Assembly: GCA_025455285.1 (NCBI GenBank)
Contig: JALOMU010000102.1
Coordinates: 1 to 6,405 of the forward strand
DNA from: Flavihumibacter sp.
GTDB taxonomy: Bacteria; Bacteroidota; Bacteroidia; Chitinophagales; Chitinophagaceae
Length of the DNA: 6,405 bases
Direction: 5' to 3'
The notes beneath the pieces are model-generated. The model ran no database searches. It had not been told where the DNA came from and saw only the letters and a list, made by a program, of their open reading frames with translations. Shown one piece after another: positions 1 to 6,405 of this stretch (position 1 is the stretch's first letter; every line of letters starts with the position of its first letter). Made by a program: the position numbers and the translations under genes.

Positions 1-1709
1 TCAGTTACCATCGCATCCAATGCAAGCGGGGTAGTTTTCAGGTTTGGCAAACCACGCTTGGCTGCTTCTTTTTCCCATTCCTCACTGTAGCCATCTCCTT
101 CAAACAATACTTTATCGCTCGCTACAATATACTCACGGATCACATGCATGATCGCGATCTCTTTTTTATCCCCTTTTTCAATCAATACATCCACATCCTG
201 CTTGAATTTCTTCAGGGTGTCAGCCATGATTGTATTCAGAGTTGTCATTGCATTGGCGCAATTCGCAGTTGAACCTACCGCACGGAACTCAAACTTGTTA
301 CCGGTAAAAGCAAAAGGAGAGGTACGGTTCCGGTCTGTATTGTCCAACAACAATTCCGGAATGCTTCTGTGCAGATCCAGTTTGAGAATTGCTTCATCCT
401 GCTCGTCAAATTTATCACCTACACGCTCTTTGATCTCTTCCAGCACTTTAGTCAGATACTGCCCAATGAATACAGAAATGATCGCAGGAGGAGCTTCATT
501 CGCACCCAAACGGTAATCGTTACTCGCAGATGCGATGCTTGCACGCAACAAATCAGAAAAATCGTGTACCGCCTTGATGGTGTTCACAAAGAAAGTAAGG
601 AACATCAGGTTGGTCTTCGGTGTTTTGCCCGGAGCCAGCAGGTTTACACCTGTATCCGTTGACATGCTCCAGTTGTTGTGCTTTCCGCTACCATTAATAC
701 CCGCGAATGGTTTTTCATGCAACAATACCCGTAATCCATGTCTGCGCGCTACACGGTTCATCACATCCATCAGCAATGTATTATGATCAACTGCCACACT
801 TACTTCTTCAAAGATGGGCGCACACTCAAACTGTGCGGGTGCTACCTCGTTATGGCGGGTTCTCAGAGGAATACCCAGCTTGTACGATTCGTTTTCGAAA
901 TCACGCATGAAGGCATATACACGCTCTGGAATGGAACCAAAATAATGATCCTCCAATTGCTGGCCCTTAGCTGGTGCGTGACCAAAAACAGTTCGACCGC
1001 TTAATACCAGGTCGGGACGTGCATTGAACATGCCTTCGTCGATCACGAAATACTCCTGCTCCCACCCCAGGGTCGCAGAAACACGGTTCACATTTTTATC
1101 GAAATAATTGGCTACTTCAACAGCACTCTTGTTCAGCGCTTCCAGTGATTTCAGGAGAGGCGCTTTATAATCGAGTGTTTCACCTGTATAAGAAACAAAA
1201 ATGGTTGGAATGCAAAGCGTTTTTCCATTTCCAATCTCCATAATAAAAGCAGGAGAGGAGGGATCCCAGGCTGTATAACCACGTGCTTCAAAAGTTGCAC
1301 GGATTCCACCACTTGGGAAAGAAGAAGCATCCGGCTCCTGCTGAATCAATGCAGCTCCATCAAACTCTTCAATAGCAGTGCCATCACCTTTTAATGTAAA
1401 GAAGGAGTCATGCTTCTCTGCAGTGGTTCCTGTCAAGGGCTGGAACCAGTGTGTATAGTGCGTAACACCTTTTGTCTCGGCCCATTGACGCATACCTGCT
1501 GCAATCTGGTTAGCAACGGTACGATCAATTTTTTTGGATCCCTTGATAGAAGACAACAGGCTTTTGTAAGCCTCATCGCTCAGAAATGCCCTGGCTTTCT
1601 GAAGGGTGAATACGTTTTCACCAAACAAAGCAGTGATTTTGGCAGACGCAGGCCCCTTCAGATCCTTACCCTGGCTGATGTTGTTGATTGCACTAACGCG
1701 TAATGACAT
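1..1709 (-). CDS. glnN: Glutamine synthetase type III, partial (C-terminus off the left edge)
   Basis: The enzyme makes glutamine from glutamate, ammonia and ATP in the cytoplasm and is a main entry point for nitrogen. My reading of the minus strand from ATG at 1709 gives 569 uninterrupted codons to the window edge; GSIII proteins are usually about 700-730 residues, so roughly 150 are missing. The N-terminus reads MSLRVSAINNIS. Visible GSIII signatures are GWEQEYF at residues 215-221 (metal-binding glutamates), NEVAPAQFE at 287-295, KPFAGINGSGKHNNWSM at 333-349 (nucleotide and glutamate site), and GNKFEFRAVGS from 470, with arginine 476. These separate it from the shorter GSI and GSII types. 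No frameshift is seen. The next gene upstream points the same way, 98 bases away (1710-1807). That gap is AT-rich, has no exact TAnnTTTG box and no convincing hairpin, so either a weaker promoter or read-through from the membrane-protein gene could drive it. The start is preceded by A/T-rich sequence without a Shine-Dalgarno motif. Confidence 0.96.
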   Translation of the reverse strand, partial: MSLRVSAINNISQGKDLKGPASAKITALFGENVFTLQKARAFLSDEAYKSLLSSIKGSKKIDRTVANQIAAGMRQWAETKGVTHYTHWFQPLTGTTAEKHDSFFTLKGDGTAIEEFDGAALIQQEPDASSFPSGGIRATFEARGYTAWDPSSPAFIMEIGNGKTLCIPTIFVSYTGETLDYKAPLLKSLEALNKSAVEVANYFDKNVNRVSATLGWEQEYFVIDEGMFNARPDLVLSGRTVFGHAPAKGQQLEDHYFGSIPERVYAFMRDFENESYKLGIPLRTRHNEVAPAQFECAPIFEEVSVAVDHNTLLMDVMNRVARRHGLRVLLHEKPFAGINGSGKHNNWSMSTDTGVNLLAPGKTPKTNLMFLTFFVNTIKAVHDFSDLLRASIASASNDYRLGANEAPPAIISVFIGQYLTKVLEEIKERVGDKFDEQDEAILKLDLHRSIPELLLDNTDRNRTSPFAFTGNKFEFRAVGSTANCANAMTTLNTIMADTLKKFKQDVDVLIEKGDKKEIAIMHVIREYIVASDKVLFEGDGYSEEWEKEAAKRGLPNLKTTPLALDAMVT

Positions 1710-1807
1710 GAGAAATAATTTTTAGCTGTTAATTTTTCCGATTAAGAATAAATTTCCGCTAAGTTGCTTAAAAAAATGATAACAAATAAGTAATTGAAGG
1801 ATGAATT

Positions 1808-3094
1808 TCAAAGGTTTTTTTGCTTTTTATAAACATTGAAAATATTATAATGTGTAAGAGTTGATCCCATAGCTCCGATGGACAAAAGCCAGACCAGGAG
1901 AGTTTCCGGAATCACCCGGTAGCGGATGGTTGCACCAGGGAATGGAATTGTATAACCAATTGATAAATAAAAACTTATGCTTAATAAGAACAGCATCCAG
2001 AGCAACGAATGTGGAACCAAATCACCCCTGCCTGGAAATCTCCGGATAAAAACAAGTACAACCAGACATATTATAAAAAAATTTTGTGCAACCATTACAT
2101 ATTGCAATATTCCCTTTGCGTCCCAGGGGTAGGGGCGGAGAAAGATATTATCCAGTGCAGCTGGCAGGTTTTTTATGTAAGTTACAGGATCGGAGCTGAG
2201 TGCCGGTAAGTCCACTCTCGTATTCCCCTCCAGTTTAAAAAACTCCTGTTGTATGTTGGCGACTGCATTGGGTAAATTAAATGGTTCCGGGAAAGCAGCA
2301 CTCAAAAAAAACAAACCCAGGAATACCAGCGTAGTGCCGCCAAAAGCCTTTTTCAACGGCCATTTTTTTCTGACTGTGAGCCACCAGGCAAATATTGGGA
2401 TGAGCAACAACAATGCAAAACTTGCTTTCACAACTGCCATTCCAATCCAGGCAAGGGAAGCCACCCACAAATTGGCTCTTGCAGGCATAATCTGCCACTT
2501 CCTGTACAGGCGCGAAACAAAAAGACTAAAAAAGAAAAACAGCATTGCATCACTTCGCAACCCGCTCAGCCAGAATAATGCAGGAGGATAAAAGAATAAC
2601 ACCAGAAAAGTCCATTTTTTATAACCAGGCATAAGATCAGCCAGCACCTGGTACAACCAGAAGGATCCCCAGAAACTGATAAAGCTAAAGGCGACCATAT
2701 TCACATAAAAATTCCCCTGGGAATAGAAATTGAAAATGCCCAATGGTTTGTTGATGATGGCTTTTTCCAATTTCATCCTGAAATATGGAAGGCCTTCTTT
2801 CCAACCCATGTCAGTTATGTATTGACGCAGATCAATCTCATATACAAAGAACCGCAATGGGTTAATTTTCATCTGCTCCCATTCCATCAGCGTATCCTCA
2901 TGAATAACCCAGGTATCGTCACCTCCATAATAATGTAATAGTAACCAGCCATAGAAACAGGAGGCAAGCACTTTGCCTGTAAAAACAAACGCAAGTTGCC
3001 CCGGATTTAGTCCGTGGGTTGCTTTTTTCATAAATCGAAAGAGCCAGAAATAAAATGCGAGAAAGGCAATAAGGAACAGAATATAATTCATCAT
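1808..3094 (-). CDS. Polytopic membrane protein, probable envelope-glycan glycosyltransferase (GT-C-like) or polymerase
   Basis: The 428-residue product is very hydrophobic, with about nine to eleven membrane segments judged by eye: near residues 3-21, 35-54, 130-152, 161-177, 181-197, 209-238 (probably two), 252-268, 332-350, 363-382 and 396-412. A long soluble loop at about 56-128 follows the second segment and starts with an acidic GGDDTW (57-62). A second loop at about 270-325 ends in RPYPWD, and RYRVIPE lies at 391-397 before the last segment. An early loop carrying paired acidic residues is typical of GT-C transferases that use lipid-linked sugars, and a late RYR-P motif is common in Bacteroidota membrane proteins of polysaccharide loci. 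I do not recognise a specific family, and an O-antigen polymerase-like role is equally possible. Two ATG codons stand in tandem at 3094 and 3091; either could be the start. It is divergent from the GT4 glycosyltransferase gene across 55 bases, which supports a glycan role. Confidence 0.85.
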   Translation of the reverse strand: MMNYILFLIAFLAFYFWLFRFMKKATHGLNPGQLAFVFTGKVLASCFYGWLLLHYYGGDDTWVIHEDTLMEWEQMKINPLRFFVYEIDLRQYITDMGWKEGLPYFRMKLEKAIINKPLGIFNFYSQGNFYVNMVAFSFISFWGSFWLYQVLADLMPGYKKWTFLVLFFYPPALFWLSGLRSDAMLFFFFSLFVSRLYRKWQIMPARANLWVASLAWIGMAVVKASFALLLLIPIFAWWLTVRKKWPLKKAFGGTTLVFLGLFFLSAAFPEPFNLPNAVANIQQEFFKLEGNTRVDLPALSSDPVTYIKNLPAALDNIFLRPYPWDAKGILQYVMVAQNFFIICLVVLVFIRRFPGRGDLVPHSLLWMLFLLSISFYLSIGYTIPFPGATIRYRVIPETLLVWLLSIGAMGSTLTHYNIFNVYKKQKNL

Positions 3095-3113
3095 CGTTTC
3101 CCTGAATTGTTTC

Positions 3114-3121
3114 CAAATCTA
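3114..3121 (-). promoter_or_regulatory. Candidate -7 box for the membrane-protein gene
   Basis: Read on the minus strand this is TAGATTTG, an exact match to the Bacteroidota -7 consensus TAnnTTTG. Its last base lies 19 bases before the ATG at 3094, so transcription would begin near 3108 and leave a leader of only about 14 bases. No TTG is present at the expected -33 distance on this strand, which lowers confidence. It abuts the opposite-strand box at 3122-3129. Confidence 0.45.
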
Positions 3122-3129
3122 TACATTTG
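3122..3129 (+). promoter_or_regulatory. Candidate -7 box for the GT4 glycosyltransferase gene
   Basis: The sequence TACATTTG matches the Bacteroidota -7 consensus TAnnTTTG exactly. Transcription would begin near 3135, about 15 bases before the GTG start at 3150. The nearest upstream TTG (3106-3108) is only 13 bases away, shorter than the roughly 17-21 bases expected for a -33 element, so that partner is doubtful. It lies directly against the minus-strand box at 3114-3121. Confidence 0.5.
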
Positions 3130-3149
3130 AAACATTAATATTTGATTTA

Positions 3150-4274
3150 GTGAGCGATAGAAAAAAATTGAAGATTGCATTTGTATCAAATAATGCCTGG
3201 TCCATCTATAATTTCAGAGTTGATATCATTAAAATGCTGATCGCTGACGGGCACGAGATTTTAATTATCACACCCAACCATGCTATTGTTGAAAAAGTCG
3301 TAGCACTTGGCTGTTCACATATTTCGATTGATTTCGATAATAAAGTAATTAATCCATTTACGGATTTGAAATTTCTGATGAATCTGAAGCGGCTGTATAA
3401 AAAAATCAAACCCGACCTGATATTTCACTATGTAGCTAAGCCAAATATATATGGAACAATTGCAGCACATAAAAATGGAATTCCTTCAGTGGCAGTTATA
3501 ACCGGACTTGGCTTTGCATTTTCCAGAAAAAACCTGCTCTATTTCATAATCAAACAACTTTATCGTTTTTCTCTGAGTGGGGCCAAGGAAGTGCTTTTCC
3601 TGAATAATGAAGATGCCCTTTTGTTTGTGCGGGAGCGCATCGTACCTCTTCATAAAATAAATGTGTTGCCTGGGGAAGGTATTAACACCTCCTATTTTCA
3701 TCCACCAGCGATTCGTAAAAAGAATCCAACCTTTCAATTCCTGATGTCCTGCCGGATGCTGAAGAGTAAAGGAGTTGAACTTTTTGTGGAGGCCAGCAGA
3801 TTATTAAAATTGAAAGATTATGTTTTTGAATCAGTGGTGTTGGGTTTCTTCGAAGAAAATCACCCCGATTCAATCCCTCCATCGAAAGTGCAGCAATGGC
3901 AGTCGCAGGGATTAATCAATTTCCTTGGCTTTAAGGAAGATGTTCGTCCTTTCCTGGCCAGTGCAGATGTATTTGTATTTCCTTCCTACTATAATGAAGG
4001 CGTACCACGCAGCCTGTTGGAAGCAGCCAGTATGGAACTCCCAATCATTACAACTAATAATACGGGTTGCCGTGATGTGGTGGAGGATGGAGTGAACGGC
4101 TATCTGTGCCGGGTACAGGATCCCTTTGACCTGGCAAAAAAAATGGAAGAGATGCTACTGCTAAATGAACAGGACCTCAAACAAATGGGACAAAAAGGAA
4201 GAGAAAAAGTAGTCAGCCGATTTGGTATGGATAAAGTTATTCATGAATACAGACGGATTATATCCCTGGTTTGA
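3150..4274 (+). CDS. GT4 family glycosyltransferase, CapM/PglA-like
   Basis: This 374-residue GT-B enzyme should transfer a sugar from a nucleotide donor to a lipid-linked or glycan acceptor at the cytoplasmic face of the membrane. The N-terminal acceptor domain (about 8-180) opens with LKIAFVSNNAWSIYNFR and carries HYVAKPNIYGTIAA (93-106) and a glycine-rich GLGFAF (119-124), much as in Campylobacter PglA and capsule enzyme CapM. The C-terminal donor domain has SCRMLKSKGVELF (200-212), LGFKEDVRPFLASADVFVFPS (259-279) and the EX7E motif with glutamates 283 and 291, then NTGCRDVVEDGVNGYL. It looks intact and of normal length. The start is GTG at 3150: upstream in frame there is no ATG before the TGA at 3102, and the only near alternative is TTG at 3168, which would cut into the first beta strand. 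Its last 17 bases overlap the end of the convergent gene. Donor and acceptor sugars cannot be told; the lookalikes use UDP-sugars such as GalNAc. Confidence 0.93.
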   Translation: MSDRKKLKIAFVSNNAWSIYNFRVDIIKMLIADGHEILIITPNHAIVEKVVALGCSHISIDFDNKVINPFTDLKFLMNLKRLYKKIKPDLIFHYVAKPNIYGTIAAHKNGIPSVAVITGLGFAFSRKNLLYFIIKQLYRFSLSGAKEVLFLNNEDALLFVRERIVPLHKINVLPGEGINTSYFHPPAIRKKNPTFQFLMSCRMLKSKGVELFVEASRLLKLKDYVFESVVLGFFEENHPDSIPPSKVQQWQSQGLINFLGFKEDVRPFLASADVFVFPSYYNEGVPRSLLEAASMELPIITTNNTGCRDVVEDGVNGYLCRVQDPFDLAKKMEEMLLLNEQDLKQMGQKGREKVVSRFGMDKVIHEYRRIISLV

Positions 4275-5187
4275 TAACTTCCTGGTTGAAGCCGGTTTTT
4301 TTTAGAAAACCAAGGATGCCGGATTGCTCCAGTTGAAACTCAATTGTCCATTCTTTCAGATTGGGCGCTTCAAAAGCAAAGTTCTCGATTGCCTTAAAAT
4401 CGATTTTAGGATCATTTGTATCAATCAGGTAAAAAGCTCCCCCATAGGATTTTAGAAATTCCCTTACCCATTGGTAATCAGTACTGATAATGGGAATTCC
4501 GGCAGCCGCATAGGCCAATAATTTGGAGGAGGGTTGTTGATTAAAGGGCGGGCAATCTGGCTGGTAATTGATTCCGAACCTCGCCTGTTGTAAAAACGCG
4601 TTTACTTCACCAGGAGCTACCGCATCATGGAACTGAATCCAGGGGAATGCAAATGCTTTTTCCAGATCTGGTCTGCGTGGCGCCAGCACCAACAAACTTC
4701 TTTTTTCAAGTGGACCACCTGGTGTAAACCAACTTAACCATATTTCCGGTTCACGGCTCCTGTGTAAGGTTCCAGCATAAACGAAATCATATATTTTAGA
4801 AGGATTTTCCTTCAAAGTATTTCCTGGTATAGTAAATGAACTTCGAATTCCAGCAGGAATCTTGTCATTAAATTGCATGCCATCTCTGGTATATTCGTTC
4901 TGAAAGATCCTGAAATCGGGTTTGGTATTAACTACTTTCTTAAGGCTGTCTTTCAAACCTGCAAACGGGGCTGCTGATAAGGAAGCATATTCATGTATAA
5001 CCAGTGCGTCCGGATTCTGCCTTTTAAGATGCTTGCCTAAAAAATGCCATTCAATTTCAGGTTTCAGCCTCTTTACTTCATCCGGATGACATTCAACGGT
5101 ACGATAGCCCAGCCCTTCGAAATAGTTTCGGTACGCTGAAATTTCAGGTAATATGGCGGTACCTCTATGAATAAACGCAATGGTCAT
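4258..5187 (-). CDS. Divergent GT-B-like glycosyltransferase without the EX7E glutamates
   Basis: The 309-residue product resembles the GT-B glycosyltransferases of Bacteroidota glycan loci but is shorter than usual (about 350-400) and diverged. The N-terminal half opens with [15 protein letters not shown] and has no membrane segment. The C-terminal half starts with [16 protein letters not shown] (133-148), a typical donor-domain opening, then LLVLAPRRP (165-173), FGINYQP (204-210) and the donor-loop region [21 protein letters not shown] (216-236). In standard GT4 enzymes this loop carries two glutamates eight residues apart; here the matching positions are Q217 and A225. It may use another catalytic layout, or be a non-catalytic partner; this is inference. 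I chose ATG at 5187 over the in-frame TTG at 5196, because conserved sequence begins right after it and the TTG would overlap a possible -7 box. It converges on the GT4 gene with a 17-base overlap and is divergent from purL. Confidence 0.82.
   Translation of the reverse strand: MTIAFIHRGTAILPEISAYRNYFEGLGYRTVECHPDEVKRLKPEIEWHFLGKHLKRQNPDALVIHEYASLSAAPFAGLKDSLKKVVNTKPDFRIFQNEYTRDGMQFNDKIPAGIRSSFTIPGNTLKENPSKIYDFVYAGTLHRSREPEIWLSWFTPGGPLEKRSLLVLAPRRPDLEKAFAFPWIQFHDAVAPGEVNAFLQQARFGINYQPDCPPFNQQPSSKLLAYAAAGIPIISTDYQWVREFLKSYGGAFYLIDTNDPKIDFKAIENFAFEAPNLKEWTIEFQLEQSGILGFLKKTGFNQEVIKPGI
4281..4303 (+). terminator. Possible intrinsic terminator of the GT4 gene
   Basis: Six bases after the GT4 stop codon a short hairpin can form: C4281-C4282 pair with G4294-G4295 and G4284-G4285 pair with C4292-C4293, with a T4283 bulge, a T-G wobble and a TGAA loop. 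A run of eight T (4296-4303) follows at once, as in a rho-independent terminator. The stem is short and bulged, so this is tentative. The whole element lies inside the 3' coding end of the opposite-strand glycosyltransferase. Confidence 0.4.
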
Positions 5188-5193
5188 CGCAGC

Positions 5194-5201
5194 CAAAAAT
5201 A
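5194..5201 (-). promoter_or_regulatory. Weak candidate -7 box for the second glycosyltransferase
   Basis: On the minus strand this reads TATTTTTG, which fits TAnnTTTG. It ends only six bases before the ATG at 5187, so a transcript from it would be leaderless or nearly so. No TTG is seen at the -33 distance, and the AT-rich setting makes a chance match likely. Confidence 0.25.
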
Positions 5202-5243
5202 GACTATGTAAATAATATCCGTTCCCATTTCACTGGCTCAGTC

Positions 5244-5256
5244 AGGTACCTTACCT
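5244..5256. repeat. Small inverted repeat overlapping the purL promoter
   Basis: AGGTA (5244-5248) and TACCT (5252-5256) form an inverted repeat with a three-base spacer, and AGGTACCT (5244-5251) is itself a perfect palindrome. The right arm lies within the putative -7 box of purL, a position where an operator could act. The arms are short and may be chance. Confidence 0.25.
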
Positions 5257-5259
5257 TTG
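5252..5259 (+). promoter_or_regulatory. Candidate purL promoter (-7 box)
   Basis: TACCTTTG is an exact match to the Bacteroidota -7 consensus TAnnTTTG. A -33-like TTTC lies at 5228-5231, twenty bases upstream, a plausible spacing though one base off TTTG. Transcription would start near 5265, leaving a leader of about 24 bases before the ATG at 5289. The leader ends in an A-rich stretch directly before the start codon, which is the usual translation-start context in this phylum. Confidence 0.55.
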
Positions 5260-5288
5260 CGCTTTCTTACACTATCCGCCAAAAAAAC

Positions 5289-6405
5289 ATGGAAATAACT
5301 GTATCAACCGCCCAGCAACTGCGACTTACTGCAGAAGAGTTCGAACTGATCAAGCAAAAACTGGGGCGCACGCCAAATTTCAATGAATTGTGTGCTTTTT
5401 CCGGCATGTGGAGTGAACACTGTTCTTATAAAAACTCTATCAAATGGCTCAAGACCCTGCCCCGCGAAGGTGGTAAAATGCTGGTAGCAGCCGGAGAGGA
5501 AAATGCCGGATTGATGGATATGGGCGATGGTTACGGGGTAGTATTCAAAATCGAAAGTCACAACCACCCTTCGGCTATTGAACCCTTCCAGGGTGCAGCA
5601 ACCGGTGTAGGTGGAATTCACCGCGATATCTTTACTATGGGCGCACGTCCCATTGCTGCCCTGAATTCCCTACGTTTCGGGAAACTTCAGGAAGCCAAAA
5701 CCCAACACCTGCTGGGTGGAGTGGTGCATGGAATTGGTCACTATGGAAACTGTTTCGGTGTACCAACAGTTGGAGGAGAAATCTATTTTGAACAATGTTA
5801 TCATACCAACCCCCTTGTTAATGCAATGAGCGTGGGCGTGGTTAAGGCAGGAGAAACGGTTAGCGCTACTGCAGAAGGAACTGGTAACCCTGTCATGTTT
5901 GTAGGATCAGCCACCGGAAAGGATGGTATTGGAGGAGCTTCTTTTGCCTCCGCCGATATTACTGCTGAAAGTGCGGAGGAACTGCCCGCGGTTCAAGTGG
6001 GTGATCCCTTTCAGGAAAAAAAATTGCTGGAAGCCTGCCTCGAAGTTATTCAAACAGGAGCTGTAGTGGGAATGCAGGATATGGGTGCCGCAGGAATTAT
6101 CTGCTCCACTGCTGAAATGAGTGCAAAGGGTAAAGTAGGTATGCGTATCGACCTGGATAAGGTTCCTACCCGCCAGGCCAATATGAAAACCTGGGAACTC
6201 CTGCTAAGTGAAAGCCAGGAGCGCATGCTGATGGTAGTGGAAAAAGGCAAGGAAGCAGTTGTGGAAGCCATCTTCGAAAAATGGGACCTGCCTTGTTCTG
6301 TTATTGGAGAAGTGACAGATGACGGAATACTTAATTTCTATATGCATGGCGAACTGGAAGCTTCCATCCCGGCTGAAGAATTAGTACTGGGTGGTGGTGC
6401 TCCTC
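5289..6405 (+). CDS. purL: Phosphoribosylformylglycinamidine synthase subunit PurL, partial (C-terminus off the right edge)
   Basis: PurL is the ATP-dependent synthetase subunit that turns FGAR into FGAM in purine synthesis, using ammonia released from glutamine by a PurQ partner, with PurS bridging in the small-type complex. From ATG at 5289 the frame stays open for 372 codons to the window edge. The N-terminus carries the PurL signature [12 protein letters not shown] (37-48, with histidine 44), then [20 protein letters not shown] (87-106), [14 protein letters not shown] (108-121), the glycine-rich [14 protein letters not shown] (206-219), [11 protein letters not shown] (260-270) and a [10 protein letters not shown] segment. 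The [11 protein letters not shown] motif falls only about 40 residues in, so the long N-terminal domain of the ~1,250-residue fused PurL is absent. This is therefore the small type of about 740 residues, roughly half of which lies in the window. The frame is intact, including across an A8 run at 6016-6023. Confidence 0.96.
   Translation, partial: MEITVSTAQQLRLTAEEFELIKQKLGRTPNFNELCAFSGMWSEHCSYKNSIKWLKTLPREGGKMLVAAGEENAGLMDMGDGYGVVFKIESHNHPSAIEPFQGAATGVGGIHRDIFTMGARPIAALNSLRFGKLQEAKTQHLLGGVVHGIGHYGNCFGVPTVGGEIYFEQCYHTNPLVNAMSVGVVKAGETVSATAEGTGNPVMFVGSATGKDGIGGASFASADITAESAEELPAVQVGDPFQEKKLLEACLEVIQTGAVVGMQDMGAAGIICSTAEMSAKGKVGMRIDLDKVPTRQANMKTWELLLSESQERMLMVVEKGKEAVVEAIFEKWDLPCSVIGEVTDDGILNFYMHGELEASIPAEELVLGGGAP

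Noticed and set aside
148..1703. Several open frames of 67-122 codons on the plus strand
   Set aside because: They lie antisense to the conserved, uninterrupted glutamine synthetase III frame, overlap one another and encode no recognisable domain; they are shadows of that gene.
1770..1776. A7 run between the membrane-protein gene and glnN as a minus-strand terminator
   Set aside because: On the minus strand this is a T7 run but no GC-rich hairpin precedes it, so termination between the two genes is not supported.
4136..4143. A8 run in the GT4 gene as a programmed frameshift site
   Set aside because: The reading frame continues with normal GT4 C-terminal sequence on both sides, and no alternative frame extends usefully; the same holds for the A8 run in purL.
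4294..4311. GGTTTT/AAAACC inverted repeat as a bidirectional terminator for the convergent genes
   Set aside because: The stem is mostly A-T with a T-rich loop, and for the minus-strand gene it lies before the stop codon, so it cannot be its terminator.
5188..5196. TTG start at 5196 for the second glycosyltransferase, adding three residues
   Set aside because: ATG at 5187 is the better start codon, directly precedes the conserved first beta strand, and the TTG would overlap a possible promoter box.
5304..6271. Minus-strand open frames of 73-105 codons inside purL
   Set aside because: They are antisense to strongly conserved PurL motifs and show no domain or start signal of their own.

Overview
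The window most likely comes from the chromosome of a Bacteroidota bacterium, probably near the Chitinophagaceae; this placement is inferred. Three things point there: a type III glutamine synthetase, a small-type PurL, and several copies of the Bacteroidota -7 promoter box TAnnTTTG in the gaps between genes, with A-rich rather than Shine-Dalgarno-like sequence before starts. No RNA gene, insertion sequence, CRISPR array or integrase is visible.

Layout: two core metabolic genes, both cut by the window edges, flank a three-gene glycan block. Positions 1-1709 (minus) hold the first ~569 codons of glutamine synthetase III (glnN). After a 98-base gap comes a 428-residue polytopic membrane protein (1808-3094, minus), probably a sugar transferase or polymerase of the cell envelope. 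A 55-base gap with two abutting, divergent -7 boxes separates it from a GT4 glycosyltransferase of the CapM/PglA type (3150-4274, plus, GTG start). That gene runs tail-to-tail into a second, divergent GT-B-like glycosyltransferase (4258-5187, minus) with a 17-base overlap. A 101-base divergent gap follows, holding a good promoter candidate for purL (5289 to the window end, plus), the large subunit of FGAM synthase.

How they may work together: the membrane protein and the two predicted glycosyltransferases fit a small accessory set for building a surface polysaccharide or another glycan, lodged between nitrogen-assimilation and purine genes. Their substrates cannot be read from the sequence. 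The points most worth following up are the shared palindromic promoter pair at 3114-3129, the loss of both glutamates of the usual EX7E motif in the second glycosyltransferase, and the terminator-like hairpin of the GT4 gene placed inside the coding sequence of its convergent neighbour. I see no clear evidence of a wholly new system.
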